A stretch of DNA of 56,131 nucleotides from Caenibius sp964466155 (GTDB lineage: Bacteria > Pseudomonadota > Alphaproteobacteria > Sphingomonadales > Sphingomonadaceae). How positions within the stretch are numbered: position 1 is the stretch's first letter; each line of letters starts with the position of its first letter. Under the pieces are notes generated by a model that was not told the origin of the DNA, ran no database searches, and saw only the letters and a list, made by a program, of their open reading frames with translations. The translations under genes and the position numbers were made by a program. Location: positions 1 to 56,131 of the forward strand of contig CAYXMY010000002.1 in assembly GCA_964466155.1 (NCBI GenBank). Direction: 5' to 3'. Of the stretch, positions 25,243-32,730 are shown one piece after another.

Positions 25243-26073
25243 ATGCTTACTGACGCTCCCCACAATTTTGCTGCATCGAAGGCCGAAGAGGCAAGCCTGG
25301 GTACAGGCGAAACGGATATCGCTCTTCCGCAGGAAATTCCCCAAACAAAGCCGCGAACCCCGCTTGCCGGAGTGATTGCGGTTGTCGGCTGCGACGGTTC
25401 CGGCAAATCGACGCTGACCGCCGATTTGCAGGCCCATCTGCAGGGTGAGCGCGCGGTTGAGCTGCTGTATCTGGGGCAGGATTCAGGGAATATTCTGCGC
25501 TGGATCCGCGAACTTCCGCTCATTGGTGCCCCCATCGGACGCTATCTGGTGAGCCGGAGCCGGAGAGCCCACGCCGAGAAAGACAAATCGGCCAATCCGG
25601 ATGGCACCACTGCCTTGGTGATCCATCTCCTGTCGCGCTGGCGGCGGCGCAAGTTTCGGCAAATGCTGGCGCTGGATCGGCGCGGTATGGCCGTGATTGC
25701 CGATCGTTATCCTCAGGCTGAAGCGCCGGGCTTCTATTTTGACGGCCCCGGCCTTGCGGTAACGGAGACGGCCAAAGGCATCGTCCGCTGGCTCGCCATC
25801 CGTGAACGGAAACTGTATCGCGATATGGCCAGCCATGTGCCGACCCTCGTCATCAGGCTCAATGTCGATGCGGACACGGCTCATGCGCGGAAACCCGATC
25901 ATAAGCTGTCCATGTTGCAGGACAAGGTGCGCGTGATCCCGGGGCTGACTTTCAATGGCGCGCCGATCGTCGATCTGGATGCGCAGGCCCCCTATGCCAA
26001 GGTGCTCGGGGCGGCATTAGCCGCGTCGCGCAAGGCTCTGGCATTGGAGAATGGGGGCAATGGCGCTGCCTGA
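25243..26073 (+). CDS. Thymidylate-kinase-like P-loop protein, paralogue 1
   Basis: A 276-residue P-loop kinase of the thymidylate-kinase superfamily. It has Walker A VGCDGSGKST (about residues 46-55) and the DR-type substrate motif ADRYPQAEAPGFYFDGPGLA (about 158-177). IRLNVDADTAHARKPDH (about 206-222) takes the lid/arginine position. It is longer than a true dTMP kinase (about 210), with an N-terminal extension of some 40 residues and a distinctive PQ-E-PG-DGPG motif. It is therefore unlikely to be the housekeeping enzyme; a kinase acting on a sugar, lipid or nucleotide needed for the polymer is more plausible. It is the first of three paralogues in the same orientation. The substrate is unknown. 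Confidence 0.8.
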   Translation: MLTDAPHNFAASKAEEASLGTGETDIALPQEIPQTKPRTPLAGVIAVVGCDGSGKSTLTADLQAHLQGERAVELLYLGQDSGNILRWIRELPLIGAPIGRYLVSRSRRAHAEKDKSANPDGTTALVIHLLSRWRRRKFRQMLALDRRGMAVIADRYPQAEAPGFYFDGPGLAVTETAKGIVRWLAIRERKLYRDMASHVPTLVIRLNVDADTAHARKPDHKLSMLQDKVRVIPGLTFNGAPIVDLDAQAPYAKVLGAALAASRKALALENGGNGAA

Positions 26074-26161
26074 GGCAGCAAGGAACTTTTGCGCCGCCGA
26101 CGGCGCTTAAGGGGGGAGGGGGAGCCGGAATGCCACCGGCGCTCCATTTGGAGGTTAATTT

Positions 26162-26183
26162 GAGGCATATGTTTGTATGCCTC
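26162..26183. repeat. Inverted repeat GAGGCATA/TATGCCTC upstream of paralogue 2
   Basis: Perfect 8-bp arms (26162-26169, 26176-26183) flank six bases, directly upstream of the GGGGAAA ribosome binding site of the second kinase. In RNA it would form a hairpin next to that site; in DNA it could be an operator. It contains an ATG (26177) that I do not take as the start. Confidence 0.4.
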
Positions 26184-26194
26184 GGGGAAATATC

Positions 26195-26998
26195 ATGGCG
26201 ATAAATCAACCCAAATCGACGCCCAGGCACAACGGCCCGGACATTTTTGATGGGGCGCAGGCAGGCAAGCCCTTCGCCGTGCCCACCGATTACCCGGCAC
26301 CGCTTGCCCGCGTGGTGGCCGTTGTGGGATGCGACGGTTCGGGCAAGACGCGGCTGGTGCATGATCTGGTCGCCCGCTTGCAGCAAAGGCAGCGGGTGGA
26401 ACGGCGTTACATGGGGCTGATCTCGGGGGAAACCGGGGACAAAATCAAGCGCCTGCCGTTCGTCGGGGTGGCTTTGGAACGCTATCTTGCCGCAAAGGTG
26501 CGCCGTGCGCAGGATATGAAGAAGAAGCTGCCGGGTCCCGCCACGGCGGTGGTGATGTATATTTTCTCCCAATGGCGGGTCATGCAGTTGCGGCGGCTGA
26601 AGAAACGGGCGCAGAGCGGTGTACTGATCATTGCCGACCGTTACCCCCAGGCAGAAATTCCCGGTTTCCATTACGATGGCCCCGGCCTTGCGGTGGATCG
26701 CACCAACAGCTGGTTTGTACGCAAGCTCGCGAAGCGTGAGCAGATGTTGTATGATCGGATGGCCCAACAGAAGCCTGTGATGATCATTCGTTTGGTTATC
26801 GACGCGGATACGGCTCATGCCCGCAAATCCGATCATCCGTTCGCCGAACTGCGCGACAAGGTGGAGCGCATGGAGCGTATAAAATACAATGGCGCCAGGA
26901 TATTGGAAATCGATGCACGGCTGCCTTATGAAGAGGTGCTGGCAAACGCGTTGAGCGCTATCGAACGGGCCGTTCCGTTGACGACGGAAAAGGAATGA
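26195..26998 (+). CDS. Thymidylate-kinase-like P-loop protein, paralogue 2
   Basis: About 267 residues, clearly homologous to the proteins on both sides. It has Walker A VGCDGSGKTR near residue 42, ADRYPQAEIPGFHYDGPGLA near 148 and IRLVIDADTAHARKSDH near 197. The Walker serine/threonine is preserved (GKT). Conservation with paralogue 1 is strongest around the substrate motif, so these two may share a substrate. ATG 26195 is preferred over 26177 because GGGGAAA is correctly spaced and 26177 lies inside an inverted repeat. The 121-base gap before it and about 200 bases after it contrast with the overlapping genes upstream, so expression may be separately controlled. Confidence 0.8.
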   Translation: MAINQPKSTPRHNGPDIFDGAQAGKPFAVPTDYPAPLARVVAVVGCDGSGKTRLVHDLVARLQQRQRVERRYMGLISGETGDKIKRLPFVGVALERYLAAKVRRAQDMKKKLPGPATAVVMYIFSQWRVMQLRRLKKRAQSGVLIIADRYPQAEIPGFHYDGPGLAVDRTNSWFVRKLAKREQMLYDRMAQQKPVMIIRLVIDADTAHARKSDHPFAELRDKVERMERIKYNGARILEIDARLPYEEVLANALSAIERAVPLTTEKE

Positions 26999-27196
26999 AG
27001 AGGGGCTAGCCAGCGGGAGGTAATGCGGGAAAATTCTTGCTGCCAGGAGCGGATAGCCGGAAAACGGCAACGCCTGCTGCACAAGCTGGGAATGCCAGTT
27101 TATTCCGCTTATTCGCTGTTCCTGCTTCCAACCTGCTGCGACGCGAACTAGATGCGCCCTGACGATCATTTCCCGCTCAGCGATTCAGGCCTGCCG

Positions 27197-27919
27197 ATGA
27201 CTTCTTCTGCGCTTCCTCCCTTGATTGCCGTTGTCGGATGCGACGGTTCGGGAAAATCGACCATAACCGAAGTGTTGCAGGCATGGCTGACGGAATTCCA
27301 GCCGACTGTCGTCTGCCATTTGGGCAAGCAGAGCGGGAATATCGGCCGCACCTTGGCGCGCCTGCCGCTTTTGGGGCGTGGGTTGGAGCGTTCGCTTCTC
27401 AAGAAGGCGAAGACGGCCCAGACCGAAAAGGGGCCGGGCCTTGCGACAGCGCTCGTTATCTATGCCTTCACGCTTCGGCGGGGGCGCCGCTTCCGGCGCA
27501 TGCTGAAGCTGCGCCAATCGGGCAAGACGATTATCACGGACCGCTTTCCTCAAGTCGAAGTCCCCGGGCCTATGGACGGAGTGGGGCTCGGCAATGCCCG
27601 TCCCACCGGCTTGGTTGGCTGGCTGGCCCGCAGCGAACGGCGAAAATTTGACGCCATGGTGGCCCATCATCCGGATTTGATTATTCGCCTCAATGTTAGT
27701 CTGGATGTCGCACAGGCGCGCAAGCCCGATCACCGTGGGGCCGCGCTTGCCCGTAAGATCGGCGATCTTTCCCGCCTGACATTCCAGGGTGCGCCTATCG
27801 TCGAATTGAATGCGGACGAACCGCTTGAAACGGTTGAGGCAAAGGCAAAGGCGGCAATCGCGGAATTTCTCGAAGCCCGATATGGCGTGATTGTTCCCGC
27901 CGCTCGTACCTCGCGATGA
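27197..27919 (+). CDS. Thymidylate-kinase-like P-loop protein, paralogue 3 (divergent substrate motif)
   Basis: About 240 residues. Walker A VGCDGSGKSTITEVLQAW lies near residue 14, so this copy lacks the N-terminal extension of the other two. The substrate motif is altered to TDRFPQVEVPGPMDGVGLGN, having lost the aromatic FYFDGPGL part, while IRLNVSLDVAQARKPDH is kept. The catalytic P-loop and DR motif remain, so it should still bind ATP, but the substrate is probably different from paralogues 1 and 2. ATG 27197 is preferred over 27152 because the family sequence starts there. Its stop overlaps the ATG of the second flippase, tying this paralogue to glycan export. Confidence 0.78.
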   Translation: MTSSALPPLIAVVGCDGSGKSTITEVLQAWLTEFQPTVVCHLGKQSGNIGRTLARLPLLGRGLERSLLKKAKTAQTEKGPGLATALVIYAFTLRRGRRFRRMLKLRQSGKTIITDRFPQVEVPGPMDGVGLGNARPTGLVGWLARSERRKFDAMVAHHPDLIIRLNVSLDVAQARKPDHRGAALARKIGDLSRLTFQGAPIVELNADEPLETVEAKAKAAIAEFLEARYGVIVPAARTSR

Positions 27920-29250
27920 AGCATTGGTTTTCCGACGGCGCTTTCCGCGCCATTCTCCGTAATGCCTCCTATCTCGGATCGGGCAAGCTGGGAGGGGCGC
28001 TGCTCAGCCTGATCGCATTGGCTTGCGCGGGCCATGCCTTGTCTCCGACGTTGTTCGGTATGTTGGCGGTTGTGCAAGCCTATGCCAACGGGGTCAGCGC
28101 GCTGGTCAAGTTTCAGACGTGGCAATTCATTGTCCGCTTTGGGGCGCCTGCACTCGTCCGCAAGGAGATTGGGACATTTCGCGATGTCACCGGCTTCTCA
28201 TTCGGTCTCGATCTGGCGAGCGGCTTGATAGGTCTCGTCGTGGGGATGGCGCTGTTGCCTTTTCTCGCCCATTGGGTGGGGATAGACGATCAGTATCTCT
28301 ATTTCGCGCTGTTCTACTGCACGTTGATTCCGTTCATGACCGCCGCGACGCCTACCGGTATCCTGCGCACGCTTGACCGGTTCGATCATATCGCGGTGCA
28401 GCAGCTCGTCACGCCTCTGCTGACAGCGGTGGGAGGCATTATTTCCTATATCGGCGGTTTCGGTTTCGCGGGCTTTGTCATCACCTGGTATGTGGCCGAA
28501 TTGCTGGGCGATCTGCTGCTCTGGTTTTTCGCTGCACGTGAATTGAAGCGCAAGGATATCCATCACGCGCTTCGCCCCGGCCTGTTCGCTCCGGCACGGC
28601 GGGTCAAAGGGGCATGGGATTTCGTCTGGACGACGAACATCGCTCATTCGATCTGGTCGGCATGGGGGCCTGCCAGCAATGTGATCGTTGGCGCGATGCT
28701 CGGTCCGGTCTCCGCCGGATTGTTCAAGATCGCCTCAACCTTCTTCGATTCCGCCAGCAAGCCCGCCGATCTTCTGGCCAAGAGCTTCTATCCGGAGATC
28801 ATGCGGCTCGACCCTACCACCAAGCGCCCATGGCAGCTTGCGATCCGCTCCGGGCTTCTGGCGGGAGGATTGGGTCTGGCGGTGCTTCTGCTGGTGATGA
28901 TCGGAGGTGCGCCGCTGATTTCGCTGGTATTCGGCAAACGCTATCTGGAAGCCTTCGATCTGTTGCAGATCATGACCGCATCGCTGCTGGTCTCGACTAC
29001 GAGCTTCCCACTGGAATCCCTCCTCTACATGGCGGGCCGTCAACGGGCTGCGCTTGTCGCTGAAGGTCTGGCTGCTCTGGTATATGGAATTGTGCTTGTC
29101 GCTCTGATCCATTGGCTCGGCCTGATAGGGGCGGGTATCGCTTATGTGTTGGGTATGTTCCTGAAGGCAGTCTTTACACTGGTGCCGACAGTGACAGCCT
29201 ATCGCCACCGGGCAACGCTTGTTCACCACGCCGAGGAGGCTCCGCAGTGA
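27916..29250 (+). CDS. Second Wzx-like polysaccharide flippase
   Basis: A 444-residue polytopic protein with about twelve helices. It begins NASYLGSGKLGGALLSLIAL and has FKIASTFFDSASKPADLLAKSFYPE in the middle, typical of the lipopolysaccharide-biosynthesis flippase group. It differs clearly from the first flippase (19713-20975), so this is not a recent duplication. It would move a lipid-linked glycan across the inner membrane. It is translationally coupled to the third kinase paralogue (ATGA) and to the next gene (GTGA), forming a separate three-gene unit. Two flippases in one locus suggest either two glycans or an accessory, possibly modified, substrate. Confidence 0.87.
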   Translation: MKHWFSDGAFRAILRNASYLGSGKLGGALLSLIALACAGHALSPTLFGMLAVVQAYANGVSALVKFQTWQFIVRFGAPALVRKEIGTFRDVTGFSFGLDLASGLIGLVVGMALLPFLAHWVGIDDQYLYFALFYCTLIPFMTAATPTGILRTLDRFDHIAVQQLVTPLLTAVGGIISYIGGFGFAGFVITWYVAELLGDLLLWFFAARELKRKDIHHALRPGLFAPARRVKGAWDFVWTTNIAHSIWSAWGPASNVIVGAMLGPVSAGLFKIASTFFDSASKPADLLAKSFYPEIMRLDPTTKRPWQLAIRSGLLAGGLGLAVLLLVMIGGAPLISLVFGKRYLEAFDLLQIMTASLLVSTTSFPLESLLYMAGRQRAALVAEGLAALVYGIVLVALIHWLGLIGAGIAYVLGMFLKAVFTLVPTVTAYRHRATLVHHAEEAPQ

Positions 29251-30086
29251 CCGTCCGGCATGATACCCCATGGGAAACCTTCCCTCCCGAGACGCTCCAC
29301 GCGCTTTTCGAAGCGGTGGAAACCGACGATGTGGTCGATCCGGAAGTCGGCCTGCCCGATCCGATCGATCTCACTTGCTCGCAGGAGGAAATGCGCCGCT
29401 GTTTTGCGTTGTGCCTGCAGTTCTGGAGCGAAGGCGTGCACCGGGCGGATTTGCTGCGCCTCGTGAACACTCTTCTGCGCAAGGGCGATCTCCCCCCTGC
29501 AGAGCGTATGCAATACAAGCATATCCGTGCGAAATATAAGCATCTTCGTTTCGCGATGGTGCTTTACGATGCCCGGCACCATATGCCTTTCCTATTCAGC
29601 CTCACTGTCGCGATCATGGGGCACTTGCAGGATGCATTCCGTAACCATCATCGCAGAGCGGTAATCGGATATGGTCTGCTGCTGCGCTGTCTGCTTGCGC
29701 AGCCCGTCTGGGCGATGATTCAGCGCCAGGTGCGATCGATCGATCTCGATACCGCTGAGGGATTTCTGAATTACCGCAAAGCTGAAATCCATCGTCTGCA
29801 ACAGGCGCTGGAGCGGGAAGTGCTGACTGGCGGGCAATTCCATGCCATGCGTAAGATCGTCAGCCGCCATGTGTCTTTCTACGATACGCTACGATCGTTC
29901 CGGCCCAATGAACATGCCTACAAGATGTCGCGGTTTTTGAGCGCCATCAACGGCCTGATGGGAGGGCGGCACGATGAAATGGTCGAGCAGGCAATCTCGG
30001 GCGAACAGCATTATCGTACCGAAGCTCCGCTGGACGAGGATATACGGTGGCGCTTGGACATGCTGGTCGCCCGTTATCCGCAATAA
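29247..30086 (+). CDS. Uncharacterised 279-aa helical protein, possible CHAD-like
   Basis: The start is GTG at 29247, overlapping the flippase stop (GTGA) and preceded by GAGGAG, which is better than any ATG nearby. The protein has no signal peptide or clear membrane segment and is helix-rich with many His and Arg. Two segments, YKHIRAKYKHLRFAMVLYD near 98 and FHAMRKIVSRHVSFYDTLRS near 205, repeat a His-x-x-Arg-x-x-x-(Lys/His) pattern reminiscent of polyphosphate-binding CHAD helices, but the similarity is weak. I do not recognise a family with certainty. As the last gene of the kinase-3/flippase unit it may be a cytoplasmic factor for the same glycan. Confidence 0.75.
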   Translation: MTVRHDTPWETFPPETLHALFEAVETDDVVDPEVGLPDPIDLTCSQEEMRRCFALCLQFWSEGVHRADLLRLVNTLLRKGDLPPAERMQYKHIRAKYKHLRFAMVLYDARHHMPFLFSLTVAIMGHLQDAFRNHHRRAVIGYGLLLRCLLAQPVWAMIQRQVRSIDLDTAEGFLNYRKAEIHRLQQALEREVLTGGQFHAMRKIVSRHVSFYDTLRSFRPNEHAYKMSRFLSAINGLMGGRHDEMVEQAISGEQHYRTEAPLDEDIRWRLDMLVARYPQ

Positions 30087-30153
30087 CAGGGCGTGCGCCG
30101 AATTTTGGCTCTGGCGCTTTCCGGGCGGATATTCTTAATCAGGCCTGCCGGAT

Positions 30154-30813
30154 CTAGGGTATTGGGGCCGGGGCGCGTGTCTTTCTCGGGCGCTGTTTCA
30201 CGATCAGGCGCGCGGCGATCCCGGCTAACAGGAACGGGACAATAAAAAGCGCTGCCCCGATGCCCAAGGCATGCCATCCGCCCAGCATTTCCAGAGGCAG
30301 GCTCGCGCCCGCGAGGTAGCCCGGCGCCAGCAGGGCTGGAACCCAGATGACCGCAGAAAGCACATTGGCGATCTGGAAACTGCGATTGTCCATTTGCACG
30401 ACCCCGGCCACCAGCGGGATCGTTGCCCGTATCGGCCCGAAGAAGCGGCCGATGAATACGGAGGCGAAACCATAGCGCCGGGAAAACAGACGCGCACGGG
30501 CGATGGCGGGGCGATGATTGCGCAGTGGCCAGCGCCGATAGATCGACGGGCCGATCCGGCGGCCCAGCAGATAGGAAACCCAATCGCCCAGGACCGATCC
30601 CGTAATCGCGCAGACCAATACAGGAACGGGATCGAGCACCCCGGCTGCAATGAGGCCGCCCACTGCTATCATCAGCGCAACCGCGGGCACAAACATCCCG
30701 ATGACGATCAGCGATTCCGCGAAGGCGAGCACCCCGACGATAGGTCCGGCAATCGCAGCATGCTCTGTAATCAGTGTCAGGATGTCTGCCAGAAGCTCGT
30801 CGATCGCGCTCAT
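30154..30813 (-). CDS. DedA-family membrane protein
   Basis: A 219-residue protein with four to six hydrophobic segments and the DedA/VTT core: FAESLIVIGMFVPAVALMIA near 30, VLGDWVSYLLGRRIG near 73, and RRYGFASVFIGRFFGPIRAT near 110 containing the conserved GRFxxxxR. DedA proteins act in the inner membrane; several recycle undecaprenyl phosphate or move phospholipid. Here that would also serve the lipid carrier used by the neighbouring glycan locus, though the family is widespread and this link is inference. It overlaps the anti-sigma gene upstream by four bases and converges on the exopolysaccharide locus end. Confidence 0.9.
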   Translation of the reverse strand: MSAIDELLADILTLITEHAAIAGPIVGVLAFAESLIVIGMFVPAVALMIAVGGLIAAGVLDPVPVLVCAITGSVLGDWVSYLLGRRIGPSIYRRWPLRNHRPAIARARLFSRRYGFASVFIGRFFGPIRATIPLVAGVVQMDNRSFQIANVLSAVIWVPALLAPGYLAGASLPLEMLGGWHALGIGAALFIVPFLLAGIAARLIVKQRPRKTRAPAPIP

Positions 30814-31550
30814 GTTCTCCAGGAATTCGCGAGTGCATCGGCCGTTGCGTCGATCTGCTTGGGATCTCCTTCGCCGGTCAGGGCATAGGAGAAATCACCC
30901 TTGCTCCAATAGGCAACCGACTCGCTGCCATTCCGCACCGTATCGGGTTCCTGAGGAGCGGTGGATGGTTCCCGCAGCGCAAGAATTGAAAGATCGTGCC
31001 CTTCTGTCGTTTGTATCGCAATCAGCATCGCGGGCACGGCGGTTGCATTGAGCAGTTCGACATCGGTAACGTGCCAGTTTTCCGGCAATTTCGGTATGGC
31101 TATGCGCGAGGCTTGAAGCAGGGCCTGCGTGTGATCTGAAACGGGCTGCTTTACCGCGAAGCTGGAACGATCCTTGATGGATCTGTGAGAAGCGGCAGCC
31201 AGGCTGACATAAGCGGGTGGAGGGGGTGCCATATTCGGCCCTATATTCAGCATTAATACGGTCAGCAGTCCGGTGCATGTCACCGTGGCCAGCCCCAGAA
31301 TAGATGCGCGCCAGAAGGGGCGGCGCCTTTTTTGGATGCTTTCGACTGTCTTCGTAAGTGCGGGGGACAGCGTGCGATCCCGCTTCGATAGCAATTGCAA
31401 GGCACTGCGGGTCCGGAAATCGGCCATCACCCGCGCCGCCAATATGGGGTGGCGTGAAAGATGATCTTCCACCGCCAGTTGCTGCATGAGATCGAGTTCG
31501 CCATCGATATAGGCTTGGATTTCAATCTCATCGATCGTGTCAGCCGGCAT
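30810..31550 (-). CDS. Membrane-anchored anti-sigma factor
   Basis: About 246 residues beginning MPADTIDEIEIQAYIDGELD, a typical anti-sigma N-terminal domain that would clamp the cognate sigma factor. It lacks the zinc-binding His-Cys-Cys set of ZAS proteins. One transmembrane helix follows (about residues 86-106, ASILGLATVTCTGLLTVLML), then a periplasmic sensor part of unrecognised fold. The start at 31550 overlaps the 3' end of the sigma gene by 11 bases, giving balanced production of the pair; a start at 31586 would extend further into that gene. The signal it senses is unknown. Release of the sigma factor would need regulated proteolysis or a conformational change. Confidence 0.85.
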   Translation of the reverse strand: MPADTIDEIEIQAYIDGELDLMQQLAVEDHLSRHPILAARVMADFRTRSALQLLSKRDRTLSPALTKTVESIQKRRRPFWRASILGLATVTCTGLLTVLMLNIGPNMAPPPPAYVSLAAASHRSIKDRSSFAVKQPVSDHTQALLQASRIAIPKLPENWHVTDVELLNATAVPAMLIAIQTTEGHDLSILALREPSTAPQEPDTVRNGSESVAYWSKGDFSYALTGEGDPKQIDATADALANSWRT

Positions 31551-32133
31551 CCCGCCCTCCCACGATTTTGAGCTGCCTTTTTTCACGGGCGCTCATCCCG
31601 TTGCCTTCGGTTGGCGTGGAAGCTGCATCGCCCATTTTCCGCGTTTCCCCTTGTGCGGATCGCAAGGCGGCCCGCGCGCGGCTGAGCCGAGACATAACGG
31701 TGCCAACGGGAATATCGAGAATGATAGCCGCTTCCTGATAACTCTGCCCTTCGACGGCAATCAGGTGAAGAACGGCGCGGTGAGATTCGGAAAGAGTGGC
31801 GAAGGCCTGCGCGACTTCCTGCAAGCACACCGAATGTTCCTGATCGGGCTCCAGAAGATCGGTTAGCGTTTCTGCAAACCGGCTGTCGCGTCTGGCTTCG
31901 GCCTTTTCCCGGCGGCGGTCCGAAATGAAGATATTATGGACGATGGCCAGCAGCCAGCGGCGGCGGGAACCATTGGGCCGGAAGGCATGCCGCTTTTCCA
32001 GCGCTTTCAGAAGGGCATCCTGCACGACGTCGTCCGCCGCGCTTTCATCCCGCGTAAGCGAACGGGCATAGCGCCGCATCGAGGGCATTTCCTCAAGGAT
32101 GTCCGTTGGCTGAAGAGTGAGCATATCTGCCAT
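31540..32133 (-). CDS. ECF-family RNA polymerase sigma factor
   Basis: Up to 197 residues. Sigma region 2 lies at about 17-78 (MRRYARSLTRDESAADDVVQ, then RRWLLAIVHNIFISDRRR). Region 4 lies at about 105-158 (LSESHRAVLHLIAVEGQSYQ, then IPVGTVMSRLSRARAALR). It is a minimal ECF factor without region 1 or 3. It is co-encoded with a membrane anti-sigma factor, so it probably responds to a cell-envelope signal. The start is uncertain: ATG 32133 is only two bases from a possible autoregulatory promoter element (32135-32161), and the ATGs at 32124 or 32088 would suit a leaderless or short-leader transcript. The regulon is unknown. Confidence 0.9.
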   Translation of the reverse strand: MADMLTLQPTDILEEMPSMRRYARSLTRDESAADDVVQDALLKALEKRHAFRPNGSRRRWLLAIVHNIFISDRRREKAEARRDSRFAETLTDLLEPDQEHSVCLQEVAQAFATLSESHRAVLHLIAVEGQSYQEAAIILDIPVGTVMSRLSRARAALRSAQGETRKMGDAASTPTEGNGMSAREKRQLKIVGGRDAG

Positions 32134-32134
32134 A

Positions 32135-32161
32135 TATACGCTCGCGGTGGAATTGTATTCC
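32135..32161 (-). promoter_or_regulatory. Candidate ECF autoregulatory promoter
   Basis: Read leftward, GGAAT (32161-32157), a 16-base spacer and CGTATA (32140-32135) resemble the GGAAx/CGTxx pattern of many alphaproteobacterial ECF promoters. It directly precedes the sigma gene, where autoregulation is common. It is too close to ATG 32133 for a normal leader, which weakens the call or implies a downstream start. Confidence 0.35.
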
Positions 32162-32299
32162 CTTTCGCGAATCGTTCGCGCTTAGCCCGTTTGCCTGTGC
32201 CGCCCGCGCGTTGTTGCGGCTGGCCTCGATCTTTGGAGGGGCTGCGGCTGTGGATGGCGCTTCCCCGAACATGGGTGAAGCGCCATCCTTTATGGGAAT

Positions 32300-32575
32300 T
32301 CAGCCGTTCAGCTTGTCCTTGACCGCCTTCGCGGCGCTGAAGGAGAGCTTCTTGGATGCTTTGATGGTGATCGTTTCGCCGGTGGCGGGATTGCGCCCTT
32401 CGCGTGCCGGACTGTCCTTCACCTTGAACTTGCCGAAGCCGTTGATCGAAACTTCCTCACCCTTGACGAGGGCATCGCCGATGGCGGCGAACAGGGCATC
32501 GACCAACTTCTTCGTATCGGCCTTGGTCCCGCCGTGGTCAGCGGCAAGTTGCTCGGCAAGATCGGTGTTGTTCAT
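32300..32575 (-). CDS. HU-family DNA-binding protein
   Basis: A 91-residue histone-like protein with the HU/IHF fold: N-terminal helices MNNTDLAEQLAADHGGTKAD, then VSINGFGKFKVKDSPAREGR and NPATGETITIKASKKLSFSA, where the beta-arm proline RNPATG inserts in the minor groove. It bends and compacts DNA without sequence preference. Length and sequence fit HU better than IHF. The start at 32575 is preferred to one 15 codons upstream because the family begins at that Met and the upstream residues do not fit. It is a single gene, not part of the sigma operon. Confidence 0.93.
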   Translation of the reverse strand: MNNTDLAEQLAADHGGTKADTKKLVDALFAAIGDALVKGEEVSINGFGKFKVKDSPAREGRNPATGETITIKASKKLSFSAAKAVKDKLNG

Positions 32576-32730
32576 GGCTGTCTGTCTTCCTTGTTGTTGG
32601 AGCGCCGTACTTAGTCGCAACTGCGGCTGCCGTCACTACAGCCGCTGTATTGGAGTGGTCGATTATCCCTTACCGTGCGGTGAAGCGGTGGGAGCGGGGT
32701 TTCAGATCGGGACACCGTGCCTGGTAACGG

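Noticed and set aside
25243..27919. Housekeeping dTMP kinase (tmk)
   Set aside because: All three copies have a non-standard PQ-E-PG motif and atypical length, and none sits beside the usual DNA-metabolism genes (holB or similar).
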